NCBI GenBank assembly: GCA_905147135.1
Contig: LR990041.1
Coordinates: 9,919,907 to 9,983,906, forward strand
Reading direction: 5' to 3'
Length of the DNA stretch: 64,000 nt
From: Blastobasis lacticolella
Taxonomy: Eukaryota > Arthropoda > Insecta > Lepidoptera > Blastobasidae
This document shows, piece by piece, positions 25,562-36,543 of this stretch. Under the pieces are notes generated by a model. The model worked only from the letters and a program-made list of their open reading frames with translations, made no database searches and was not told the DNA's origin. Within the stretch, counting starts at the first letter, position 1. Every line of letters starts with the position of its first letter. Made by a program: the position numbers and the translations under genes.

Positions 25562-27235
25562 GTGAGAAAAATTGTATTAAGTAATTTCCTGTTTTGACCC
25601 AAGTTGTGGCAGGCGGGTTTAACACCTCAGCCGCGGACCTTCCCCTGCTAGACAAAGGTCTCTCCCTAATTACGCAATTCGTTAATCAGTTTAGTACGTG
25701 TGACTATAATATATATACCTACAACATATTAATATTTTAAAGTTAGATTCAAATCACGACCTTCATTAGACTAAAGTTTAGAAACCCATTCCCTAATATT
25801 AACACGAAACGAAGACAGTTCGTAATCGAGTTATTGTATTACTTTCGTGAATTCAATATTGGATTTACGTCAAGGCAAACTTCGTTTTCGTTAATTGTGT
25901 CGTTTTAAAATCGCTGAATTACAACAAAACAAACCTTGTCTCGAAGGCTGCGACTTAAATGGGATCCGAGAAGTTTGTTTGACTAGGAGCGGGCGCGTCC
26001 TCGGCTCATGCGATGAACTTCTCGACTGGCTGTGTTGATTCAGCGAATTAGGAGACGAACGCTAGCATTCACGGATACTAGCACGTTTGTTTGAAGTTAG
26101 AATTAGTATGCAGTCCCCTCTCTGGCTCCTTATTTAACTTCTTTCCGGTGATAATATTTTGATCTGGCATTACGAAGGAGGCATATTTTAATGTGATGTC
26201 ATTGTTGGTAAACAGGTGAAAGTGGAAGGGCGTACGCAGTTCCTGACCTGCGTGTGCATGGGTTGCCTGGAGCGCTGCGATCCCGAGCGGACCATCCGCT
26301 GCCGGTTCTGCGGCCAGAAGTGGGACGGAGCCTCGCTCGTGCTGGGGACCATGTACTCTTACGACATCTTCATGGCGACGCCCTGCTGCGCCGAGCGGCT
26401 GAAGGTGGGTACACTACTTATTATGCGCGCATACATTGTTGGTTAGGGATGTTATTTATTTCTCGGTAGCATTGTTTTTTGTATTTATTGTTATTGTAAT
26501 TTATTTCAATTAAATACTGCCTGATTTTCATTTACAAAGTACTCAAACTAAAATATCGCGATCCGTTGAAGAAAGATAACAATTTTACGTACTAGGAATA
26601 ACACAATAACGTGTCTATTTGTCCATTGTCTACAGTGCAACAGCTGCTACAAGCCACTGCTTCACCCGCAACAGCGGCTCAACTACTCGGACTACTCGCA
26701 CCCCGTCACATGTCCGCACTGCCGGGTGCTGGACACGCACTTCGTGAAGCCGCTGTCGTACTGCTTCACCAAACGGGCGTTCCCGCTGTTCCCGCAGTGG
26801 CCATAACAGTCGGCGGTGCCGGGGCCCAGTCCCGGCACCCCCCCGGCCGAATGGGGCGCGGGCGCGTCCCCTCCGCGGGGTTCGCCGCCTGCGCTGCGCC
26901 CCGTCATCAATACGAGCATGGCTGCGCGAGCGCTCGAGTCGCCTGAGGAGCCGCCGGTGCCGGTAATCGTCTCCGCTCCCGCCCCCGCCCCTGTGGCCGC
27001 GGTTAAGTCGAGCGCGCTGCCGACGCTGGCCAGCATCACGGAGTCGCTGTCGCTGCTGGGGGTGAGCCCCGAGTCGCTGGCGATGAGCCTGGGCGAGTCG
27101 CTGGCCGAGCGCTACCTCGCCGCGCTGCGGCCCGCGCCGGCCCCCGGCGGCTGCACCCCCCGCCGCGCCCCTGAGCCCTCGCACCTACAGCTCTTCTCCA
27201 ACGACTTTATCGACTATCTGAACCAGCTCGCGTAA
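25373..27235 (+). CDS. hdc: headcase (3' part of gene, three exons, with internal readthrough TAA)
   Basis: Exons 25373-25561, 26216-26404 and 26636-27235 join in phase 0. The first 182 codons (63+63+56) form a cysteine-rich Headcase-family domain. Visible pieces, in order: IEDEGNHGNDDTR, a CALC pair, HVFDRYPLVDGTFFLSPRQH, the CMGC and CRFCGQKWDG pairs, LGTMYSYDIFMATPCC, CNSCYKPLLHPQQRLNYSDY and CPHC. The spaced CxxC pairs suggest metal binding, but I do not see proof of it. In Drosophila, Headcase acts in imaginal progenitor cells and in tracheal branching, and it partners with Unkempt. The frame meets TAA at 26804-26806 and then stays open to TAA at 27233-27235. The N-terminal exons, including the cysteine-rich segment that normally precedes IEDEGNH, are not visible here and probably lie upstream of the window. 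The family call is firm; the extended product is inferred from Drosophila. Confidence 0.93.
25562..26215 (+). other. hdc: headcase intron between exons A and B
   Basis: A 654-bp GT-AG intron, AT-rich compared with its flanking exons. Near its 5' end (about 25606-25665) the minus strand reads like the 3' tail of a lepidopteran LINE (a variant of AGGCCT-TGTC-AGCAG). The rest shows no recognisable feature. Confidence 0.8.
26216..26404 (+). CDS. hdc: headcase coding exon B (63 codons)
   Basis: The acceptor is GTAAACAG (AG at 26214-26215) and the donor is AAG|GTGGGT (GT at 26405-26406). The exon is 189 nt, phase 0 at both ends. It begins VKVEGRTQFL and ends AERLK, carrying the CMGC, CRFCGQKWDG and LGTMYSYDIF motifs. 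Base composition is clearly more GC-rich than the flanking introns. The preceding intron is 654 bp and the following one 231 bp. Confidence 0.93.
26405..26635 (+). other. hdc: headcase intron between exons B and C
   Basis: A short 231-bp GT-AG intron (donor GTGGGT, acceptor CTACAG), AT-rich, with no recognisable repeat. Confidence 0.85.
26636..26806 (+). CDS. hdc: headcase exon C, domain-coding part up to the first TAA
   Basis: The acceptor is TGTCTACAG (AG at 26634-26635). In phase 0 the exon encodes CNSCYKPLLHPQQRLNYSDY, then CPHC, HFVKPLSYCFTKR and AFPLFPQWP. It then stops at TAA (26804-26806). This gives the short Headcase form, whose last residues are the end of the conserved domain. 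The stop is preceded by CCA and followed by CAG. The +4 base is C, a context that weakens termination. Confidence 0.9.
   Translation, partial: CNSCYKPLLHPQQRLNYSDYSHPVTCPHCRVLDTHFVKPLSYCFTKRAFPLFPQWP
26804..26902 (+). promoter_or_regulatory. hdc: candidate stop-codon readthrough signal: TAA-C plus downstream RNA stem-loops
   Basis: The TAA is at 26804-26806 with C next. Stem 1 pairs GGTGCCGGG (26815-26823) with CCCGGCACC (26831-26839), nine perfect pairs closing a 7-nt loop. It can extend outward through CGG (26811-26813) with CCG (26843-26845) across an asymmetric internal loop. A second possible stem pairs GGGGCGC (26853-26859) with GCGCCCC (26896-26902). The spacing of 4 to 8 nt from the stop suits stimulation of readthrough. 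In Drosophila headcase an RNA stem-loop of about 80 nt after UAA is reported to be needed for readthrough; the parallel here is inference. Confidence 0.7.
26807..27235 (+). CDS. hdc: headcase readthrough extension (142 codons)
   Basis: This is the same reading frame as exon C, directly after the TAA, and it stays open for 142 sense codons to TAA at 27233-27235. The encoded stretch is rich in Pro, Ala and Ser at first. It then has a Leu/Ser/Glu-rich part (LPTLASITESLSLLGVSPES, then LGESLAERYLAAL) and ends LQLFSNDFIDYLNQLA, a short hydrophobic/acidic tail that looks like a helix or peptide motif. The stretch has strong GC at third codon positions, like the upstream exons. An open frame of this length in GC-rich DNA can occur by chance, so the main support is the Drosophila precedent, the stop context and the hairpin. 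No internal ATG is well placed for independent initiation. I infer that it is translated as a C-terminal extension. Confidence 0.75.
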   Translation, partial: QSAVPGPSPGTPPAEWGAGASPPRGSPPALRPVINTSMAARALESPEEPPVPVIVSAPAPAPVAAVKSSALPTLASITESLSLLGVSPESLAMSLGESLAERYLAALRPAPAPGGCTPRRAPEPSHLQLFSNDFIDYLNQLA

Positions 27236-29925
27236 TCGGACTCACCAGTGTTTTGAGAACTTTCCGCGCTCCCCGCGGCGCTAGTAATAATTTCTGTTAA
27301 ATTAAGTTGGTATTATTGAGAATAATTTTATCAGTCGGTTTAGATCGTACTATATTGATTTTATTTTAATTATATTCTGCACTTTGTTGATTAGATGTTG
27401 ATTTTTATCGAAAATAATGATTAGCGATTTAGTGACGCCAGAAATTGCATTTTTCGTTTCCATATCCGAAATCGGAGAGGTTCCTTGTGAAGGATCTAAA
27501 GGTGAGTTAAATTATTGTTTACTTCAAGTTCAGTGATACTGAGGCCCTATCTGATAGGGCCGTTCAAGAGGTGTTGTTTAGTTCAATTTAGTTTATTAGT
27601 TATGTTTTATTTTAGCAAAATTTTAAAGCTAACTTAAGTGTTATACAATATTTTCGTAGGTTTATAACGATCTTTTATTTCCTCCCACCAAATGGCACTT
27701 TATTCGAGGACAGGATCATAAAGATGCCATGTTAGTTTATTGTCATTAATATCATTTTACTTTTACTGATTTTCATAATTTAAACGATAATAATTGGTAG
27801 AGGATTTAAATATAAGTCATTGCTGTGTCACCAATAATATGATTAGCTTGTCTATATCTATTACAATTATTGTAGGTTTATTGTATGTCGGGTCGTTGAT
27901 TTTTATTTTGTTCTTTTTTATAATGTCGATGATTAGTGGAAGTACACTATGATCATTAATATCGTGATAAATTTTTGGAGCGTGCCATATCAAGGTAGTG
28001 CGTACATCGGTAATATATTGTTATTTTGATATAAATCCACTAATCATTGAGGTCGGTTTAACTCGTCGAGGAATTCATTATACTTTTTTGTTGTACAATT
28101 GGCTAACTTCATAGGTTAGGTTAAGGGTTTTTCTTATAATTATCATGAATGTCTATTTATTTGTAAATGGATAGCGCTTTAACATTTACATTAGCGTATT
28201 TAAGTGATGTGCACATTTACTCAGTAACTGTTTAACGTTAACATTTTAGGTAAGGATTTTTATACAATTTGATACTTATTACTCGCAAAGTGATTACAAG
28301 TGATAACAAACTTAGTAACTAGTGCGTGTTTAATGCTAGGTATAACAAAGTGGTGCGGATTTCTAGGCGCGAACGTAATGATAGGTAGTTTTCAAAAATA
28401 AAAAAGTTGAAAAAGGTGATAAGGACATCAGTAGGTAATCTATCGCTGAATTTTAGGCAATAATTCTAATTAAAGACTTGACACTTTTTATAGATAAAAA
28501 TTTTTGCATTATCCTCCTTTAAATTGAAACTGCCATTTACATTTTTAAATTAAAAATAAATAAGGCATTCCAATGGTGTCAATGCTTTTTGTTTTATCGA
28601 ATTTGATATCGCTCGATAAGTTATTATCGAGCGATAGGGCTGGCATTCTTTGAGGCAATTGTTCGGAAAAAGCAAGCTCTGTGAGTAACAAGTATTGACA
28701 CCTCACTGGAAGCATTGTTCGTGTAATGTTGGACTGAGTACGAGGTTCGCTCGTATCTGTTGCGTATTAAGTAGTCATCATTCGCCTAGTACCCATCGTA
28801 TACATGGTGATTGTATCGCATTATACACGACTCTACAAAATTGACAAAGGAATGGAATAAATACTGTACTGTTCTCATTGAACACGCTTTCGAATTTATA
28901 TTCGTTATCACTACATTTTAAAAGTAGTTTAAGCACCTAAATGATTTGTAATCAATATTCCATTCATTAATGAAAAGACTTGTTGTAATAGAAGGACCAA
29001 AAAAGCCGCTACGGATCTCATTGAAGGTCGACGGTTTTGTACAACTGAAATATTCATCATATATTACTTGCCGCGATGCAGTCACCAAGTAAAGATGTGC
29101 CATCACCACCCGCCTAGAGTTCATCACACGTCATCATCCGCATCACTGCACCTCATTATCATCATCTCGTCATTAGGCACGGTTTGAGTGGACGGAGGAC
29201 TGGCTGGCTATTGTTCTGTCTTTTTCTTTTACAACTCTAGAATAACGTATGTTTTTTCTTTTTGCAATACGTTTTTGTTTGACAAAGTAAGTATAAACGA
29301 AAATCGGCTGTCGGTTGATTTTGTTTTTAATGTTTTTATTTGAGGCACGACAAGATAGGGTATCTGAGGGCAGCTCTTAATTACAGAGATTCGTATCTGG
29401 CTTTTATGAAAGGCTGCGCAAATATTACTTGCAAATATTTGTGTCCATACCATACCCATGAGATACCCTCGCTCGTACTCTCAATTTGTTGATTTTGTTA
29501 TTATATTGTTAGTTTCAACGTTGTAGTCGCCAGTCCTCCAGTGTGGTTGTAGTACCTACTTAAATATATATTTTAATAATTAATTAATCATCTACTCTTA
29601 GAACTGAGAAAACTACCATACTACTTATCATAACACGATGTTATATTGTAAATATGCCGTATTATCTACACGTAAATGCTTATCGGAAAGTGTTTATTCA
29701 GATATAGTATTCCATATTTCTAGTATAACCACAAATCGATAGTACATAAATGCCATCAATATCAAAGATCCTTAATTATTTTAAAACAAAGCCCAACCGC
29801 GATGACGCTTCATATGTTAATCAATTTTAATTTTATTGAAGTTTGCTCGTAATATTATAGAATTATATTAAAAAGTTTAATGTACATTTAAGAATAAATG
29901 TATGTGTATCCAATAAAGTATTTGA
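27236..29925 (+). other. hdc: probable headcase 3' UTR (minimal extent)
   Basis: Sequence turns AT-rich just after the second stop and holds no convincing coding frame. AATAAA hexamers lie at 28555-28560, 28856-28861, 29893-29898 and 29912-29917; the last is followed within 12 bases by an A-rich run. Two perfect hairpins lie inside (27543-27561 and 28607-28636). The true polyadenylation site cannot be fixed from sequence alone. Confidence 0.45.
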
Positions 29926-32900
29926 AAAAAAATTTGACGAGCTGTTGTTGGTATATTTAGAAAAATATTAAAAGAACCAGATCATCTGATGGTGGCCATG
30001 TACAAATGAAAAGTGAATAGTCATCGCGTTTGGGGCATTAGTGGAAACCCCACAAATTTATGAAAACATTGTTTAATAGTGAAATACAGAGCCAATCTAG
30101 TAGATGTATTATCATAGAACTTGTTTACAGCGACATGGGGACATGTCGTTGATTCCCTCTTTCCGGTACAAATTCATATTAAAATATTTTGAATCCATAA
30201 ATATATAGAAGTCCTCCGATTCAACAATGAGAATATCTATTTAATATTGTGTAGATTGAAGGATTTCGTCATTACCTCTCTAGAAATAATAGGAAATTAT
30301 AGATAAACAGGCGTGGCTCCTAAATTATATCACATTTTTCATATGAACTGCCTACCTATTCAATATTATACAAAATTAATATAATATACGATAGTACGTA
30401 ACATATAAATTGCAAAAGATAATTCCGTAAGCTTAACGTTAAGGACCTTTTGCAGTAATGTTCGGTTAATGTGTGCAACTTTTTGACAATCATTTCGATT
30501 TAAGATATTTGCAACATTAATGGATGCTCCGATAACGCAAAAAATCAACAGTACTATTTACTATTTACATTGCATTTGTTAGGTACGTGTTTTATTAACA
30601 TCCTCCCGTTAGATTTCTCAAGAAAGCAGTATAAAAACTTTGCCAAATTATTAGAATACATACTAATAAACGCTTCAATCGGTTGTATAAATTTATATGA
30701 GGCAGTTGTACAATTAACTATAATGTATTGTTTGATTCTCCTACTCTAATACCTAATTTACACCGATTTAAATCAAAATATGTGTTTAATTATTCATATT
30801 TTAGTCACTTAGTTACTTGTTCAGTTGAAATTTAATATAATGTAGTTACACAAACGTTGCCAATTTTCTTAGTTTATTTGCACATATTTGTTAAATTTTG
30901 TAATTAATAACAATTTATTTAGACGCCAATATTCACTTCATGTTAGTATGGTGTAATTTAGTGAATTGCTTAAAAGTACAAAGAAACAATTTGTTACTTT
31001 TGCAAATTTTATAAAGTAAATGAAATACATATTAAAAATAATAAACTCTCATCTAGATAATCTTTACGAAATAGTTGCTGTAATCATATTAATAAACCGC
31101 AATGTTTCATTACATAAATGAGTAACCGCCTATATTGATTTAAAATAATAAAAAATTCTGTTTTTAGTTGGTTAAAAATTTAGGAGCGGAAATTGTTACT
31201 TATTGTAAAAGCCTTTAAGTATATCCTGTAATCATTTATGAATTTAATTTTAATCAAGTACTTTATCAAGATACTATTAGATTACGTACAATTAGAAGCA
31301 CAGTATGGGTAGAACGTCATCGGCATAATATTCTTTGATTCATAGGTATTGTGTCACGCTTTCGCCTAGGTTAGCTGTCTCATTTCCTTGGTAGTTCTCA
31401 TGTAAGATGTTTAGAGTTTTCTTTATCGATAAATCTGTGTGAATGGTGTGTGTTTGCGATCACAACTTAACATTAAGTTTAAGTCATTCTCGTTATCATC
31501 TCTGTACTGCGTAATGCTCTAAGCTCGCTCGAGCTGCGAGTAGCGACGCAGCGTGTACATTCTGGTCATAGACGCAGACAATTCTGCGCATAGGTATGTG
31601 AAAACTAAGGTAAAATTTTCCCCGTGATATAAATCTAGTTTGAATCGCACAGTGATAACGTCACTGCCGGTTTTTTAAATTCTCTCTTAGATGTAAAACG
31701 ATGTTCTTCTTGAGCCTACATAAGAACGTAACTATCTGCTAAAGTAAATTATATCACCAGTTTCACGATAAACTTTCAATACGAAGGATGGAAACCTACT
31801 TGTGTGGATTGTCGGTAGCTTCAGTGGTAAATGAGAACTAATGAAAATTCCGTTTCTCTTCCATGATCACGACAATATCGGGTCAACTCGTGGCAAAATA
31901 AATATCTAATTGGAAATTAATAGACTTAACACAACATCCTCGTAGCCAGCGTCCATAATCTAAGCTCAAAAAAATTTCCAAAACGCATTGGCTGATTCTA
32001 GTATACGGCTGTTATTGGTTAGTGAAAGATGCAAATCAAAACGTGTTAATTATATTTTGATACTCGATGTTTTCTACACTAATGTAGTAATTTCGTATTA
32101 ATCTTTTGTATTAACATGTGTAGATAGGGTTTTACGTCATGTCTGCCCTGCATTCTGTAGTTCTTGGCGACATTCTTACTGAAGCACCTTCATGAATCTA
32201 AAATCTTCAACTATAGGTGTGAAATTTTTTTACGACTGATATTTGACTCGAACTATGGAATACAGTGGAGGCGCGAACAGTGATATTACATTCAGTAGTT
32301 ACAGAAGCAGACTGGTACAGGCCTCGGCACCGCACGTGTCGCACAACTAAGGGAGTCAATACGGAATCTAACTTTGTAAATTGGCCGCAACGCCAAAGTT
32401 TGTATGCGTAAAAGTGATAATCTTACGAATTGGTTAAAGATAATAATTAAGTAATTGCGTGGCAATTAGATTAACGTTTTTACTACGTAATTGGCGGGGT
32501 GCACCAGGGTATGAGTGTCATAATTGTAATGAAACTTAAAACTTTTTGTACTTTCGTAATGGTAACAAGTAATTTAGTAATAACATTTTTTTCTATTAAT
32601 GTGTATTGCGTAAATTAAACATCAAGTAAAGTACGTTTTTTACGTGAATTGTAGGTGTAGTATTTTTGTAAGACAAATCGAGTCTTTGAGCTCGTACGTG
32701 TATCACAGCGATAATAGATATTGTACTGGGCCGCGTCGGGCGCTGGGACGGGCGTCGCCGCGAGGTGGTGGCGAGCCCTTCCCACCGCTGCGAGCGCTAA
32801 TGGCCGTTACTATGTATATCTAGGATATTAAGACTTTTTGAATTATATATGCATTTTCTAATTGGATGCTTTGTAAAAGTTTGTTCCCTTTATGGCGAAA

Positions 32901-34190
32901 CAATTCCGCTTTTAAACAACGATTGGAATTCGTAATTGTCTCCGCTCAGTCGACCGGATAAACTTGTTAAACAAGCCTTATCTCAATTCTCAAAGGGTAA
33001 CACTGTATCAAGTTTCGTCTCGATATCGAGATTAAACTTACCCGAATATGAAAAGTGCACAATAAGACTTTTTAATCCGTAAAAGCATCTCATTTCTCAT
33101 CATTTGTTATGTTGTATGTTGGAATGAATGATACTGTCATTTGAATTTCACTTGTTTCCTTAGTAGATTATTAGTTAAGTGCGATTTACTAAATAATGAG
33201 TGTGGTCGTGTCATAATTATAAGTTTTATGATGATCTCTTTGTTTGTTTACAATATTTCTGGAATATGGGTCGTTGTCTTTAAGGAATTGAGGGTTGTAA
33301 GCTCAGATGGAAAACGCCAATTGAATAATGTTAAGTAATATTTAAGCGCTTGAATTATTGATTAAGGGTTTTTTAAAGTATTTGCGATAAATGACTATCT
33401 ATACCATTGGAAAAAAAACTAAATTTATTTTTTAATAAACTGCGATACGTTTTAACGTATATTTTTGTACAAGCAGAGGCGATGCGCAAGGAATTGGCAA
33501 GATTAAAGGTATAGAATACGTAACGATGTTCTGGTTAAGAGGCGGAGAGATATAAAAAGAAGTTCCAGTTTGTAACGACTAAAGTATTGTAAAGCTATTA
33601 AAAGTAACGATAGTGAGCGTTGTATTGTCTATTTTGTAATGTTGGGAAAGCATGACTTAGCGAGTAAGGTTGTTTCAGAAAATTGTAATAAAACAGGGGG
33701 GAGACAAAAAAACAATGTTATATTTTGTACGGATACTGATATTTCGCCTGCGGGCTTCGTGTTACTTTACGAATCTAGCTTGTAAGTTTACTCTTTAAAA
33801 GAGTCTTCGCAGGTAGTAGTTTTAGTAGGCTTAGTGTTTTTTATACCGGCTTGATGTTGTGACATTTATCATTACTGTGGTATCGATAACAAACTCGCGC
33901 GCAGAGGGCAGTTGAACAATAGCAGAATGTGTAGTGGGTTCAATCTGTGGGCTACTTTTAGTTCGGCGAGGCAGCGTTGCACCCCAATCCATGTAGCGGG
34001 AGTTTACTACATACTTCAATTTTCAGGATGCGATTGAAAAATGGAAGACCGCTTCTAATTATCATTCAAATAAAAATAAAAAATCATGTAATATGCTAAT
34101 TTGCTACTTTGTTACATGCTTATGAATAAAGTCATATTTTCTCGAAGTAATAGTAAATTCAATAAAGTTTTTTGAAACAAATAAAGTAAT
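29926..34190 (+). other. AT-rich, repeat-free sequence; possible distal 3' UTR
   Basis: I find no coding frame or mobile element I can recognise in 4.3 kb. Three AATAAA hexamers cluster at 34125-34130, 34161-34166 and 34180-34185, which would suit a distal polyadenylation site of an extended headcase transcript. A small CpG-rich patch is at about 32728-32800. Plain intergenic sequence is equally possible. Confidence 0.3.
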
Positions 34191-35337
34191 CAGTGACGTA
34201 CGTGAACGTGGTAAACTTGCGCTACATTGTCGCCTGCCGTCCGCTACCATATCATTCTAATACGAAGCTAGTAACTTCTTTCGGTACAAAATATTAGCAA
34301 AGTTTTAAATCGATTACTAAGATATTGTTAGACAATTTATGTTGTCAGTTTTGTAGTGGAGTTATAAGCACACACACGATCTCCATATGATAAAGGTAGT
34401 CGCCTAGTCGACCGCAGCGGCTCTTCTCCGTATCCATTGCAATCCTGGCCTGAAACCTGGATAATTTCAGTTGTTTAGCAGAATTATATTAATGTCTAGT
34501 ATTTCCGATTATGTTACGTTTTATATTGCTTATATTATATATTATGGATTATGGATACGACGTTTATTAAGTATTTAATATTCATTTTGATGAGGACCTA
34601 GTCGATTCTCTATTATATCACATCTCCCAAAGTACAAATTCCTTGTTGTTTAGTCCAATTTTGTTTGACTGTTATTGAGTGGAAATTATTTTAGAGTGGG
34701 TTCGTTTCGCCGGCGCGCGCGCAGCCGCGGCCGAGGTAGTCTACATAAACAAATAGTGCAAATGAAACATTATACTTACTTACGTTCTCAATAAGGCTCT
34801 TTTTTAAGTGCCGCCATCGGCATCGTTACATTTACTTTAGCAGCTTTTAAAATTAAGTTTTTAAACTAGTTTAATTTTTATTATTGTACCTATTTTAGTT
34901 AATGCACAATTAAATAACCCAGTACTTGTAATTCGCGATTCTTCGTTTACTAATTCCCACTTATATGCAATATTCAGTTATGTTATTTAAGCTTATTTCA
35001 ATTGTAAACGTGCTCAGGTTATAATAATTTTCTGTTTTCTTTTTAAATTAATTACTTTGTTTTAGTTACTTATACGTAATTGCCTACTACACATTATCCA
35101 ATCGAAAGCTGTTTTAGCGATATATTTCAAATGACACTATACCTACGATAGATACAATGAAACCTTTATAAAAATACAATAAAAACTTGAAAAATAACAT
35201 TGTGTTTCATTCGTTAACCTACCTATTATCTATATTTTTTTTAATTACACATTAGCATACATCTACCTACATCGATTAGGTAAGTCAACAAAGCTTAAAA
35301 GTCCAAATACAGTCCATTACATCACTAGACCCTAGAA

Positions 35338-35432
35338 TTCCACTGCTGGACCCGAGTCTTCCACGTTAGTGGCAGATCATGGCAATAACCTTTTTGCCAC
35401 GCTTGGCAGGCGGGCTGGAGATCGCAGTGTTT
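35338..35432 (-). mobile_element. LINE 3' tail fragment
   Basis: Reverse-complemented, it matches the + strand segment near 48265-48378: ACTGCGATCTCCA-CCGCCTGCCAAGCGTGG, a GGCAATAACC block (read in the other orientation here) and CCAGCAGTGG. It is a short, 5'-truncated piece. The region from 34190 to here shows nothing else recognisable. Confidence 0.55.
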
Positions 35433-35572
35433 GAAAATCCCTTTGGCCGAATACGAAACCAATGCTACGTAACCAGTTACGTATGAAGAACTATTTTTGT
35501 TGATATGAAACTAGTTACATCACAGGATATCTAACAAAACTACACTTCCATAGTAGGTATAAAATATCTAAT

Positions 35573-35730
35573 AATCATCTTAGCGTTAATGCCCCAGTAG
35601 TGCTCTCGCGCACGAGGACCCCTGGTCCGTCTTGACCATGATTTGGCAGATCAAGTAATTACAGTGGAGTAACTGCCATCTGACCTCCATGACCCTGCTA
35701 CCAAGGGAACCTGACCAGATTGGATCATGG
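35573..35730 (-). mobile_element. tRNA-derived SINE family 1, 5'-truncated
   Basis: This is the 3' half of the SINE family described at 44344-44664, in minus orientation. Shared blocks include GCGTTAATGCCCC, GCTCTCGCGCACGAGG, CAAGTAATTACAGTGGAG and GGGAACCTGACCAGATTGG. The tRNA head is missing. Confidence 0.75.
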
Positions 35731-36159
35731 TAGGTATATTACTATTGATACAAATAGGAGTACCTCCTCATTTCACTACAGACCGCATTCAGTACTGCCG
35801 GATTATGACTACTTGATGCCCTAATAAGGACCGCGGGACGCGTTTTAAATTGCTGGCTATGCTACACTACTGTTAACTTTGAGCGTTTGTTTCTGAAAAC
35901 ATATTTTAACAGCAGCCAGATATGGATCATGCTATCTTGTTGCCTAGTTGGTACGGATTTTCGTAGTATTCATGATCCAAGCGTACCAAAACGTACCTCA
36001 GCTCAACTCTGAGCTCGTCTATCATGGAACAAGCTACTGGGGTCAAGGGGCTACGGTCGCTCATTCATTTCATTAATTTTATTAACATTATTTTAAACTT
36101 TGTAATACTTAATGCCTGAAATAAACGGTTTATTCATCATCATATATTTAAGAGTAGGA

Positions 36160-36310
36160 CTCTTGTCGGTTGCTGTCCGCCAACCTCTTCATCTCCATAT
36201 TATCCCCGGCGCCCACTTTTTCGTTCACGTCCTTACAATATTCAAATCTTGGCCTTCCTCTTTCTCTCTTTCCCTCAACCTTGCCTTCTATTATAACTTT
36301 TTAAAAGTTG
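36160..36310 (-). pseudogene. LINE reverse-transcriptase C-terminal fragment
   Basis: On the minus strand the frame reads IIEGKVEGKRERGRPR, then VNEKVGAG, then MKRLADSNRQES. EGK.EGKR.RGRPR is a hallmark of the C-terminal end of insect LINE ORF2 proteins. The piece is short, directly abuts the left arm of the fold-back repeat at 36325, and has no upstream RT domain. Confidence 0.65.
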
Positions 36311-36324
36311 ACATGTCCTATTAC

Positions 36325-36519
36325 GGATTGATCGATGTACAACACAAACGCAATTGTACCTATTCGCGATTCTACACAATATGGATTCCGCACAACTGAC
36401 ATTCAACACATTATTTATTCCACACAGACTTCAATTATACACAAACGCGTTTCTTCCTGTTCGTGATTCTACACAATATTAATTCCACACAACTGATACG
36501 ATTCACCAGATTCGCTATT
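36325..36519 (+). repeat. left arm of 1.66-kb inverted repeat
   Basis: This arm is the near-perfect reverse complement of 37785-37980 (about 195 bp). It is itself made of two diverged units of about 100 bp, each carrying ATTCTACACAATAT then ATTCC-CACAACTGA. The two arms enclose about 1.27 kb containing a SINE copy and other repeats. Confidence 0.8.
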
Positions 36520-36543
36520 TCACATATTCGTTACATATTTTAA

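Noticed and set aside
26630..27184. 184-codon open frame on the minus strand opposite headcase exon C
   Set aside because: It is Arg/Gly/Ala-rich antisense sequence of a GC-rich coding exon; the + strand frame has clear homology and the minus frame has none.
32701..32712. TATCACAGC match to the start of the miR-2/13 family
   Set aside because: Only the first bases match and no hairpin precursor is visible around it.
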